Source: Cerioporus squamosus
Taxonomy: Eukaryota; Basidiomycota; Agaricomycetes; Polyporales; Polyporaceae
NCBI GenBank assembly: GCA_022592435.1
Contig: JABYQS010000313.1
Span: forward strand, 1 to 32,072
Reading direction: 5' to 3'
DNA: 32,072 bases
Numbering within the stretch: position 1 is the stretch's first letter; each line of letters opens with the position of its first letter. Under the pieces are notes generated by a model. That model was given only the letters and a program-made list of their open reading frames with translations. It did no database searches and was not told the origin of the DNA. Made by a program: the position numbers and the translations under genes. This document shows positions 9,763-20,214 of this stretch, in pieces.

Positions 9763-12690
9763 GACCCACTCCTGCCCCTTGCGATCGTCCCAGCTCTTCT
9801 CGGACAGGACGCGGAGACGGTCTGGAAGAATGTTCCGGGGTACGTGCATGTCCTGTTCGATTGGCACGTTTAGCAGCAGCGACTGAACCCGACCGTCTTC
9901 TAGTCTGAACGACGCACCCGGTGCACACTGCCTTTGCCACAGAAGCGTCAGTACATCCGCAAGGCGTACAGCCTGTGTCCGAGCAGCTGCCCTTTGTTTG
10001 CGCACATGCTCCGGGCTACGCGTCTTACACGACAATGCCCGATCTGCAGCGTCAACTTGTACCAACGAGCGTTGGCGTCCATCCGGTGAGTCCGCTCCGA
10101 TTCGGGACCGGTCAAGCAACTGAGCCAATCGTGCTCGTAGGATAAGCTCAGATGAACCAACGTGCCCGGCGACATGGAAGGGAACAGGAACAGGCAGAGC
10201 TGCTGATGCGTGGACAGGTAGACGCGCCTTGGGCATGCGGAAACCGTGTAGGACAGGCACAGCAGGCCCCAGTGTCAATGTCGCCGCGCCCCACGATACT
10301 GTGCGTTCGCTCTATCCTCCTCCCACTATGTCGACCCTCACAGAGCTGCCGAACCTCCCGCTTGAAGTCGAGGAGAACGTCATTGACCAGCTCAGCAGGG
10401 ACGTTGAGTCGCTCCGCAGCTGCTCCCTGACCTGTCGCGGATGGCTCCCCCGCGCTCGCTATAATCTCGTCGCATCCATATGTGTACGGTCGAGAGAAGA
10501 TCTCTACTCCATCTGCGACTACTTCCCCTTAAACCCTCGTATGGCTACTTTCGTTGCCAACCTCTCCATCTCGCCTGCGATACCGTATACCGAGAAGCAC
10601 CCTCTATTACTCCTGGAGACTATCCCGGTGGACTTGTTATCGCGGCTTCCAAAGTTGCGAAGCTATAATATCTGCGAGCTGCACATAGGCATCAGCATCT
10701 CTTACCATGCCACAACACTCATTCATATCAAGAAGTACCTCCACATCGCGGAGCTGACACTAGGACCTCTGAGATTTCGCACGTTCGCGGAGCTCGCGCG
10801 GCTCTTGATCGCCTTGCCGCAACTCCGACGTCTCGACTGCACGGAGTTGCGCTTCGGGGACATGAGCTACATAATCTCCGGAACTGACACTGGCATAACA
10901 CGTTTCCGCGACAAATGCAGATGTTTGTCCAATGTAACGGTGCGTCGCGGCTCTGGTATTTGGCAGGCAGTTGTGATTAAAGACTAACCGTTCTTAATCA
11001 GATACGAGAGTTAGACGTCCTTGCCGTCCGCCTCATCACCCAGATGTTCCTCTCGTCGTTGGAGTTCCTGCGGTGTTATGACATTTGGTACAAGGGTATG
11101 TCTTGACAAAGGCCCGTGGGTGTTGCGGGCCATCGCTGACCGTCGGTGTGCTTATACAGACCATGGTATCGCTCTTGACCTGTCAGAGTTCAAGCGCCTG
11201 CGATCCCTAGAGGTTATGACCCCAGAATTCTTGAATAGCGGAATTGTGGAGGTAGTCGACATCATTGTCCAGATACTCAACACTGCACCACCGAGCACAC
11301 TCCATGAGTTGACGATGACCTTCACGAGTCCTATGCTCCGCATTCTCGCCTGCGCATGGGACGACGGCATTGTAGTGCAGAAGTGTCAATCACTGGAGGA
11401 TGTTATCATTGGGCTTAGGGCACTGCGCTTAGTCTTCTGGATACCACGGGCCAAGCGAAACAGACACGGTTTCTGGTTGAAGTTGGTGTGCAGTTGCTTT
11501 CCGCGTCTCCTTCAGCGCGAACTGTTGCAGGTACAGTGCTCATCGGGTGTGTACAATAGTTATGTCAATCCCTGCCAAAGCTTACATGTTTACCAGTGGA
11601 TACCTATGGACAGGGACACCTCGGCCACGACGCAAGTGTTACAGCTGCGGCCGCCTCCCCGGACGGCCGATACGTTGCGACCATCGCAGTAGATGACACC
11701 ATCATTATATGGAGCGGGATGCCGTTCTCACAGACGGTCCTCGTCGAGATACGGCGCTCCGCTGTAGAGAGCAGTCTAATCAATGCTCTCGCCTTTTCGG
11801 ACACCGGCGAGTTCTTGGCCGTTGCCCAAAGTGACAATGTCTTCATCTGGCTCGTGGCTGACGGTGCCCTGGTCAACTCCATTCCAGTCGATGGGCCTGC
11901 GCACTCCTGCGTGTGGCGGAGGGACGGTCTCGACCATACCATTCTCTCTGTATTGGGATACTCGGCGACGATCAGGTCAATCTCCCTCTTGATGGTCAGG
12001 GAACGTGTTCAGCTCCGACCTGGGGACTCGGGCCACGCTGTCAGTCACCCCGTCGCCTTCTCATCTCCAGAAAAAATCGTCCTGGACAACTACATTTCCG
12101 TCGTATTCCCCCAGCTATCCCCCAGCCACAGAACTGTCGCGGGCGCACACCGCTGGGACCAGGTGTGCCACGTCTGGCGCATGGTCGAGCCTGCGAGTCC
12201 TGTATATGAAGGACACTACCTGACGTACAGGTGCACGGGACTGTCTGCCCGGCCGTCTTGCACGAGCCTTGTCGGCGATGACCAGCTTGTTGTGGCTTTT
12301 AGCGACGGCACCATCTGCTGGTGGGACATATCCGTCTTCCCGCTGGCCACAACAGAACCATGTGGCGTCCTCACACTGCATCCCGGAGAGTCAGACTCGG
12401 ACTCCGCCGAAGTGACCAGCTTGTCCGTGTCGCCATACCACTCCTTCCTCCTCGCATACTCAGAACAAGGACGGACGGTATGGGTGCTGCGGCGAGGAGA
12501 GAGCTTGGGACTCGATGGGCAAAGTGGTCTGAGGGACGTCGGATTCTCTCTGCATGTCTCTCTCCAGAGCCACACGAAGCCGGTCACGGCTGCGTGCGCC
12601 TCTCACTGCGAGCGGTATGTCGCCACTGCCTCCGAAGACACCACCGTACGCCTGTGGAGCGTCAGGGACGGATCGCTAGTGTGGACCTTC
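9763..12690. repeat. Right arm of the inverted duplication (matches 1-2972)
   Basis: Similarity to the left arm starts near 9763, about 565 bp upstream of copy B's ATG, and continues through the gene to about 12690, which pairs with window position 1. The end of the right arm is therefore not defined by this window. Upstream of the ATG, the two arms share a stretch that on the outward strand is an open frame in A (2549-2968) but is broken in B. Confidence 0.8.
10233..10327 (+). promoter_or_regulatory. Conserved leader/proximal promoter of F-box copy B
   Basis: Matches 2403-2497 (copy A) almost throughout and 20124-20214 (copy C) in blocks. It ends in a pyrimidine-rich stretch just before the ATG at 10328. 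The conserved region is not open as an obvious upstream exon in all copies, which argues for a leader or promoter rather than coding sequence. Confidence 0.5.
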
Positions 12691-12861
12691 ATTGACCACG
12701 ATGCGGCGGTGACGCACGTCGTGTTCTCGGCGGACGGGAGGACTTTAGTATCAGCGGACGAGGAGGGACGAGTTTGCGTACATGCGTTGTCTATGTTCGT
12801 GAGGAATGCCCCGCTTTGTTCTAGGTCCGCGGTGCTTGGTTGTGATGATTGTGGCGACTAG
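10328..12861 (+). CDS. F-box and WD40-repeat protein (copy B), 785 aa
   Basis: Predicted substrate adaptor of an SCF ubiquitin ligase: the F-box would bind Skp1 and the WD40 propeller the target. Exons 10328-10939, 11002-11095, 11160-11546 and 11597-12861 (introns of 62, 64 and 50 bp) give one frame of 785 codons plus TAG. Residues about 5-50 form the F-box (LPLEVEENVIDQL, then SCSLTCRGWLPRARYNL). Residues about 60-360 are leucine-rich and variable, with the spacing seen in fungal F-box proteins. From residue about 370 come WD40-like repeats: a GH..V..AAASPDG..(A/V)AT..D.TI.IW unit first, and two clear repeats at about 690-770 containing ATASEDTTVRLWS. The ATG is chosen because it is shared by copies A and C. 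A 60-bp stretch of exon 3 (11214-11273) could be an optional intron, since it can be removed without changing the frame. The gene converges with copy D, 520 bp away. The substrate is unknown. Confidence 0.85.
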
Positions 12862-13381
12862 GAAGCTTCGATATGCAGAATACTAAGCACTCCGAGTACT
12901 AGTATACATACCACCCTTTACTGCTCGTCCCATCTTGAGGCAAATGGAGTGGGGACCAGACGGGACGAACAGTCACGGAAGGAATCGAGACAGGAGCGAG
13001 CGGGGCGTATCGAGTCAAATATCGATTATGCCTGGGTGTATGTCGATAAGGGAACAATGAAACGTATAGTACGGTACGGACGAGTAGTGACTGACTGCGT
13101 GAGAGTGAACATCTGAGGTCTATGAAATGCTGGACGGGAGACTCAGCGAGACGCGAACCTTCAGCGCTGACGAGTGACCACTTGAGTGTGGGTAAACGGA
13201 TGCTGCGGAGCGGGAGGACGAAGAGACTGGTTCGGGTCCATAGCGGCGACTGTGTAGCTCTCCGACGGGGCGGGAAGATGCCCACAGCAAATCCCGGTGA
13301 CTGCAGGTGTACGTCTGTCAGGTTGCATTGTGACTCCATATGGTATCCGAAACTCACCAGCTCGCGGCCGTCGGCTTGCAC
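12862..13381. other. Intergenic region between convergent copies B and D
   Basis: A 520-bp tail-to-tail spacer. No gene is supported. On the minus strand, the frame of copy D stays open for about 160 codons after its TGA, down to about 12899, but this stretch shows no WD40 pattern. Copy D already ends at the position where B's last WD repeat ends. Terminator or poly(A) signals are not obvious. Confidence 0.5.
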
Positions 13382-15879
13382 TCATCGAGGCAGGACCATG
13401 TTTCGCATGTGGCGGATGCAGACCGACCCGTCCTCCGCTCCGGAGCAAAGCGTCTCTGCGTCCCTCGAGAAGACGAGGTGAGACACTGGCGCCTGGTGTT
13501 CTGTGAAAACCCCGAGGCAAGCACCGTCCATGGCTCGCCAAAGCCGGATGAAGATTCCCGAGGCCGTGGCGATGTATTCTCCATCCGGAGAGAAGCATGC
13601 CTGAACTATCTCTCCGCTGGTGTGGGCGTCATTTCCGACCGATAGGACGCGCTCTCCTGTGAAGATATCCCAAACAATCGCCGTATAGCCATCATTCGAG
13701 CGAGACAGCACTCGCGTCCCGTCTGAGGAGAATGGAGGCGACGAGGACTGAACGGGTTGTTGGTGCTTTCCGAAGCAGGTAAGGACTGTAGCTGTCTCGG
13801 TGTTCCAGGTGCGAATGATGCCGTCGACGGACCAGGTCACGACGATCGTAGAGTTGACGGGGCAAAATCGAGCAGCTGTGATCCCTTCCAGGCGGAGCGG
13901 CCTTACAATGCCTGTTTTGAGATCCCATATGAGGCTGAGGACCGACGTCCAGTCAGCACCTCCTCGATACCGGCTGCAAGCGGTCACCAACAACAATCGT
14001 CGGCTGTCGTGTGAGAAGGCAATCGAGCTGAAGTCACCACCAGCGTCATAATGCTTCTGGAATCGCGATACGGCTGGTAGCTCCTCCCATCTCGCCGTGT
14101 CCCATAGGTACACCGCGCCACCGCTCCGGAATGCAAGCAGCCCTCCGAGTCCGTCGTGCGACCATGCAGCAAACTTTGCCGTGGGGAACAAAATACTGTG
14201 GTAGCCTCCACAACCCGATCTGACGGCGACGACGTTTCCTGCGCGTACGTCGTACACAATCAACTGCGAGCCATACGATGCCAGGTAGTCGCTATCCTTG
14301 GAAAACGCTAGAGCAGTCAAGTCTGTCTTCGCCGCACGTGCGCCTGGTCTATGTTGGTTCCCAAACGGCCTAGGAAAGTCGTCCTCCTCTGGGCCTGTCG
14401 GCGGAAGTATGGGCAACTCCCATACCGCAGATCCAATCTTGATACTCCAGAGTATGACGGTGCCGTCACTGGAAGATGTCGCAGCCCATAGCCCATTCGG
14501 AGAGCAAACCAGCGTGAAGAGACTCTGCTCATGTCCGCGTCGGGAATCTCGAGAAGTAGGGCCTAGGGATTCATCGGCAGTCAGTCAGAATTATATGTGG
14601 ACTAGCGGTGGAGAGATGATCCTCGTGAACAACGTACCTTTGTCCGCAATGAACCTTGCATGGTACTGCTCGAACAAGAGCGGAAATGCGTCACGAAGAA
14701 GCTCGTCCAACATGGCGACTCGGTTGGAGAGAGTGACTAGGGACATGAAGGTCAAAGACTCGAGAGTGAAACCGCAGACACGCTCCTGCAGAGTGCTGCA
14801 CGCTGCTACAACACCGGCATCCTCCAGCGAGTGGAGGACCTTATAGCACCGCCAGCCGTCAAGCATTATCTTCAGATTTCGGAGCGAGTAGGGAAGAGCG
14901 GCTCGGAGGACGAAGTCAGCGGTTCCGGCGTTCCATTCCCGACTAGTCGGACTTGGTCCGCGCAACCATAACACCAGTGATTTGAGGTTGGGGAAGAACA
15001 GTGACGGATCTTCAAGTTTGCTGTCTGAGATACCGTCAGTCATCAGCACCATACACCATGGCACGCAATACGCACCCCATATATTCAGAACAAGATGCTC
15101 AGCATGCTCCGCGAACTTGAGCACCGGGAGGTTGCGGAAATATTGGCTGTACTCTATCTAGGAGGGCAGGGCAAATAAGTGGGTTCAGTGGCCGCGCAAG
15201 ACACGCGATTGAGTAATGGAACACAAACCAGGAGATGACGGATCGGGAGCTTGTTCCGAACCTTGAGATATGCAGGCCCAAACTCCAAACGTCGATCCTC
15301 ACGTTGAAAGGCGACGTCACGACATTCGAGGTGCGTCAAACTCGTCAATGAGGCGAGAAGTCGCTCCATCTCGGTACGGCTCGATAAAGTGATCTTAGAC
15401 AGGGACAACTCCACGATGCAGGGATGCATACGGAAGCTCATGAGGATGGTAGTGTGGAAGGTGATACCGGCCTGCAAGCGAGACTCTGCTGGTCCGTACC
15501 ATGCCTACAAGCGTTGGACCGCTGCTATGTGATCTTCATGGGATGGGGCGATAGCCAGTCGCCGCAAGTTGGGAAGCTTTGTCATCAACGAGGTGGCCGG
15601 GATGTCAACGACTCTGCTCCTCCGCGCGACGGCCGTGAGTGAATGAACGAGCTGAGCACAGGGAGTATTGGAATGGAAGAAATCGAACGTGCCATCGAGC
15701 GCGGGGTTGCTCTGGATCCGTATAGCACAGAGCAACTGCAGACGACTCCGGATGCGCCATGCTCTACAGGTCAGCGCGCATTGGTGGAGCGACCGAACGT
15801 CGTCCAAGAGCTGATCGATGAATTGCTCGTCGACCTCCACCGGGAACGCCGCAGGAAATGGGGTGAGGACGTGAGACAT
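13382..15879 (-). CDS. F-box and WD40-repeat protein (copy D), about 750 aa
   Basis: A diverged member of the same family. My model has exons 15879-15520, 15471-15229, 15157-15076, 15024-14638 and 14562-13382; lengths add to exactly 751 codons including TGA. Residues about 10-50 are the F-box (VEVDEQFIDQLLDDV, SLHQCALTCRAW). A leucine-rich middle section follows, then WD40 repeats in the last 390 residues: RRGHEQSLFTLVCSPNG...DGTVILWS near its start and FSPDGEYIATASGIFIRLW near the end. Introns 2 to 4 fall where those of B do. The first intron (15519-15472, 48 bp) has an unusual GTCCAA donor; without it an in-frame TAG (15505-15507) would stop the protein after about 124 residues. Removing it also makes the local length match B and C, so I favour the intron. 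Likely role: SCF substrate adaptor, target unknown. Confidence 0.75.
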
Positions 15880-16071
15880 GCTGAGAGTGCGAAGAGGTAG
15901 GGGTCAGAGGGGGCGGTGACTCTCTCGGCGAGAGAGGATGCGAAGAGCGCACCATTATCGATGCGTCACGGTAGTTCGGCGTCAACAGACGTGCTCGACA
16001 AGGTTCTCACCGAGCACCCACAAACCTGCCGCCGTGACCTTAATCCCTCTCACCCACCGCACGCACAGACT

Positions 16072-18397
16072 CTACGGCACTTCCTGAGCGGTGCGCGCCG
16101 CCATGTCGTGCCGGAGAACACCCAGAAGTCTCGCACGAATCCCGCGCAACACATCGAGCGGGATACCGTCCGGAGGCAGCCAGGGAACCACCACGCCATG
16201 CGTACCGTCCGGCTCGAGGATGAACTTCAACGGCCTGAGGGGTCGCTCCTTCGAGAACTGCGTGTCTTCCCCGGTCTCGTTCTGCGCGCGCGGCCTGAGC
16301 AGCTGTGCGAGCAGTGCACAGCAGTAGCAGCATCGCTTGCCGGCGTCCATGATGACGGGCGTGTTGTCCCTGGCGATCTGCGTAGGGCGTGAGCGGCAGA
16401 ACTGGGATGACAGGCGTACACCGTACACGGAACGTACCCCTGCAGCGAAGACGTCCCGCAGATACGTCTTGGTCGCCTCGTCCTTGATGGCCTCGCAGCG
16501 CGACCCGCCGCCGGCCAAGCTCATCAAGGCCGCCTCTGGGTGAACTTTCGCTCTTGTCATCTTCTGAGCGAGAACGGGCTCCTTGAAAAGCTCGAGAGTC
16601 CTTCGCATTGTTAGGAGAGCGTGTTTATCATCCGAGCTCGCGCCCGGGCCCGTACTGGATTGCAGCAGCTTGTCTACGAAGCTGTCGTAGTATGTTCCAC
16701 TGACACTGGCTGCAGACGTGGCTGCAGCCTGGACGTGGTACACGTCGAGCCTTAGCGGGGATAGGGAGTTCTGGGTGTCGCAGAGATGCGCGACGAGCTC
16801 GAAGGCGATGGTGAATGGCTGAATGAGGGACTGAAGGTACCGGAGGACATGCCGTCGGGGCAGCTCTCCGTCTGCTTGTAAGTCGTTCGCTTTGAGCAGC
16901 CCAATGTCAGCGAGATCCTCCGATGCGATGGAGAGAAATGCATTGACTTACGGTCGCAGTCGACTCCGTGATGGGTGTTATCTTCGGCTTCTATTGTCAC
17001 ATCCACCTCTCCTACGGTCAATTTCCCCGAGTCAGCATCGATACCCGAGCATCGAGGACTAATTTGTGCTCACCTGCCAACCAAGACAGAGACGTCCCCT
17101 GGGCTCGCTCCGTATATCGCCTCTCCAGCTCCTTACGGACGGCTTCCGTGATAAGATGGTTCACGATCCCAACTCGCAGCATTTCGCGTAACGCAATCAT
17201 CGCAGAATACAGCGCCGCGTACTCAGCTTCAGTCCCTGGGCACCTCGCCTCCGGCTCCGAGTCGCTGTCACTCGCTTCCCGGGATAGCGACGCGAGGAGA
17301 GTCGTATAGCACGTGTGGAGGAGGTCAGCCCAGGCGGCAACGGTGGACGATGAGACCGTGTACGTTCCTGCGTCCGAGTCTGACCCTGATCCAGGAGCAT
17401 GAGCCTGAGTGACGTCTCGATGAATGTCGTGACGCTCTAGGAGATGCAGGAACTTGGACAGGTTCCTGAGCATGAACGACCGTGTTCGCAAGCTCGGCTG
17501 CGCAAGAGACTTTGAGGTGAAGAGAGAGCGAGTTTCATGATCGGAGCCAGACGAAGCGGAGGCCGAGCTAGGGTGCGTGCACTGACAGTGGAAGTTATGG
17601 ATAATCGTGAGCGGGTGGCCTTGCCAGAGAGCGCTCCCAGTTTGCAGCCGGGCAAAGAGCCGCCTGTAACCGCGCTTCACGATGAAGCAGAAGAGAAGGA
17701 AGGTGTAGTTCCAGCGCTGTTGTTCCGCTGGCATGTTCGAGCCGTCGGCCGCTGAGAGTCCGGTCCCGGAGACGCGCTCAGGCTGGGATAACCACTCTAG
17801 AATGGAGATGACATCTCGTAGATGAGCTCTGAACGGCACATCGACTCTGCTCAGGACTCGTCAGTATAGTACAGAGTCCTATTACCAATACTTCAATGCA
17901 CTTACCGCAGCTCATCGAGATTGTTGAGCAAATGCTCGACATCGTCGGTGCTCAGCTTCTCCACCTCGTCTGCCACCACCGTAGGGAGTTTCGGAGCAAG
18001 CTCGCTGCTTTCACGGATAGCATAGGAGGTAAAAACAGCAGCTACCACACGAGCAGCTTCTAGCCGACCTGTGATAGCCACTGCGGTGCCTTCGAAGTTG
18101 TCGAGCGACTCGGAGTTACGCGGGCCGCATGCGGAGAAAACTGAGCCGACGTGGCTCCAGATCGCAAGATCCGGCGTAGCATTGATGTTAGATTTGAACC
18201 TAGTAATCGAGTCGCCCGGCCGAACGCCTTGTAGAAGTGTGGAAATAAGTATAATGTCCCGGCGAACCGCCGCATCCGAGTCGTCGTCAGGGGAGTTCGA
18301 GGCGCCGACAGGAACGATCCTAGTAGAATGTCCTGTGAGTCCGAGGAACTGGGATCAGCAAGAGTACTTATGTACCTTTCTTCCTTGTCCAACCCAT
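16072..18397 (-). CDS. Deaminase-like (OTT_1508-type) fungal protein, about 694 aa
   Basis: Exons 18397-18376, 18332-17906, 17846-17074, 17011-16952 and 16874-16072 join in frame to 695 codons ending TAG. The 5' end is the weak point: another ATG at 18410 is in a frame that does not splice cleanly to exon 2. The N-terminal 400 residues are helical-looking and unrecognised, with an acidic Ser-rich patch (GSDSDAG) around the middle. The C-terminus has AKVHPEAALMSL (His539, Glu541) and AGKRCCYCCALL (Cys within 609-613). A His-x-Glu followed about 70 residues later by CxxC is the zinc and catalytic pattern of the cytidine-deaminase-like superfamily, and the HPE form resembles the fungal OTT_1508-like group. 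Substrate and role of that group are not established. A hypothetical protein without activity remains possible. It is divergent from uS17m with a 374-bp shared promoter. Confidence 0.65.
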
Positions 18398-18771
18398 CTT
18401 GATCGGACATGATCGTGGTGGCCAACGTTAGTTATTGCAGCGTTCAGTGTCCACTGCTGCGAACGGATTCCGTACTAAGCGTCCATTCTTCTCAACTAAG
18501 CATGAAATCAGTTTTTGAGTTGAGATTGATGATGAAACACACACCTGATAGTCACTAGTCACCGACTGTTTGCGAACTTTGAGCCTACTGGTACGTAACT
18601 GACAAGCCGGTAGTCGCTTGCGAAAGCGCCCATGGCAGTCTGATGGCAACCACGTGGAGGCGTAGTGGCTGCAAGCGCCCTGGCCTGCGGCTTGCGCTGG
18701 AACTTGAACTTCGACCTCCTGCTCCTCGTCCTCCCCTCGTCCTCGCTCCTCCTACTCTTCGGCTGCCCAGC
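18398..18771. promoter_or_regulatory. Bidirectional promoter with CACGTG E-box
   Basis: The 374 bp between the two divergent genes hold a palindromic CACGTG at 18651-18656, about 115 bp upstream of the uS17m ATG. CT-rich runs (18716-18760) precede that ATG. CACGTG is the core of bHLH factor sites (Cbf1 or Pho4 type in yeasts). Its use here is inference. Confidence 0.4.
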
Positions 18772-19199
18772 ATGCCTCCAATGTCGTTTATTGGACAAGT
18801 GTCCAAGGTTGGCTTTATGGACAAGACCGCGACGGTCACCGTCTCCCGCTTTATCTTCCACTCGAAGACCGGAAAGGTACGTTTCAACCTCGCCCTCGAA
18901 AATACATTCACCAACCCTTCGCGCCTCTCGCATCTCAGCGGTTGGAGAGGAGCAAAAAGTACCTCACACACGATGATTCGAACAGTGCGTCTTCATCCCT
19001 CGCAGCCCCATCCGGGGAACGCTGACATCGCCGCACAGAGCTGCGAATGCAGGACACGGTGCTCATCCGGAACTGCCCACCGATCTCTGCACGGAAACGC
19101 TTTACGCTGGAAAAGGTGCTGAAGAGTCCCGAACGTGAGCGCGAGGCGCTGCATGCTCGCCAGGCTGCCGAAGCCGCTTCGAGTGCAACGACGGCATGA
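18772..19199 (+). CDS. Mitochondrial small-subunit ribosomal protein uS17m, 103 aa
   Basis: Component of the mitochondrial ribosome small subunit; bacterial S17 binds 16S rRNA and stabilises early assembly. Exons 18772-18876, 18939-18984 and 19039-19199 (introns of 62 and 54 bp) join in frame to 104 codons ending TGA. The N-terminus (SFIGQVSKVGFMDKTATV) is the S17 oligonucleotide-binding fold start; later LRMQDTVLIRNCPPISARKR and FTLEKVLKSPE match the family's core and C-terminal end. The length suits a mitochondrial S17. A second in-frame ATG lies three codons downstream (18781), and either could be used. The frame stays open upstream to 18643, but that part is CT-rich and looks like leader. 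It is divergently transcribed from the deaminase-like gene. Confidence 0.88.
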
Positions 19200-20123
19200 G
19201 GCCGAGATCTCGCTGTCCATCACATTCCCCTCGCCTGGACGCGACTACACGGCACGGCTGCCCAACGCTACATTCGACTTAATGCCTAATACTCAAACGT
19301 CTCGTCGGGAGGGAGGGAGGACGGACAGCGGGCGGAGTGGAGACGGGGGCAGGAGGAACACGCAGATCGGGATGGGAGGCCGGATCCTGCCCCTGCCGCG
19401 GAAGGACGTTGGCGAGGTGAAGGTCTAGTAGAGATGGCATGGCTCTGGGTTCATCTCGAGTACACATCCGCGTACGTTTTTCTCCCGTCATCTGTCACCA
19501 CCCATACATCCTCCCAGTGCTACACTGTCACTTCCCTGCCGCACGCCGCACCTCGTCTTCATCAGCTATGTTATGCACACGTTCCTCGCAAGAATACACA
19601 ACAACTCGTTCAATGCTCCGCTCGTACCTGGGCCGCGAAGCCGTATGTCCGACCCAGCACTCAACTTCCCAACGGCAACGCGGGTTCAGGGTTCATCCTT
19701 CATTCGAACGGAGCATATGGATGGCAGCGCGGTCGGTTGCGTGCATGGTCCAGCGCGCTTCCTGCCTCCCGTTCGAGGTACGCATGTACTCACTCCCGCT
19801 GTCACTTCCCCGGTCTTCCTGGGGTTCACTCCCTTTAACACGATTGTGTATCTGCGCCGCAAGTCACGGTCCGTCCCACGTCTGCGTTATGGCGGGCGTG
19901 AGCTGTCTCGCCGTATTCGCGCAAAGATGGACAGTGCGTGCTAAGTAGCGGACTGGTCGCACGTCACGATACATCGCGGGGTCGTCACCTGTCTTTGCGA
20001 AGACGACGTGGTGACAGCCCGAGCGGAAACTCGTTTGCCGGCCGCTGAAGCGCACCGGAGTGTCGTTCATGCATCGGTTTATGGTAGTCATGAGGTATCC
20101 TGAGTAGCTCAGGGTCTTCGTGT
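19200..20123. other. Intergenic region with overlapping unassigned open frames
   Basis: Between uS17m and copy C, three plus-strand frames overlap in 19434-19948 (134, 169 and 123 codons). None resembles a known family or shows a clear splice plan. A real small gene in 19570-19945 cannot be excluded: the third frame has a basic C-terminal section (LRRKSRSVPRLRYGG). The stretch 19300-19400 is G-rich (GGGAGGGAGGACGGAC). Confidence 0.4.
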
Positions 20124-20214
20124 GCTATGCGGAAACCGTGTATGACTGGCACAGCCTGCTTAAGTGTCAATGTCGCCCCGAAATTATGTGCGTCCGCTCT
20201 GTTCTCCTCCCACC
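20124..20214 (+). promoter_or_regulatory. Conserved leader/proximal promoter of F-box copy C
   Basis: Shares GCGGAAACCGTGTA, GGCACAGC, AGTGTCAATGTCGCC and the pyrimidine-rich CTCCTCCCACCATG end with copies A and B. Upstream of about 20124 I see no further similarity. The retained segment is therefore only about 90 bp. Confidence 0.5.

Noticed and set aside
9252..9908. 218-codon open frame in the repeat field
   Set aside because: It runs straight through the repeat unit including its intron-like module, and sister units do not keep the same frame.
12899..13381. 160-codon continuation of copy D's frame after its TGA (possible readthrough or premature stop)
   Set aside because: Copy D already ends where copy B's last WD repeat ends, and the continuation has no WD40 pattern.
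18643..18771. N-terminal extension of uS17m (open frame from 18643)
   Set aside because: The stretch is CT-rich and repetitive in Arg, Pro and Leu; uS17 proteins start near the SFIGQV motif, so the later ATG is preferred.
19434..19948. Three overlapping plus-strand frames of 123-169 codons
   Set aside because: They overlap in all three frames, show no recognisable motif and no convincing splice plan; kept as an intergenic note only.
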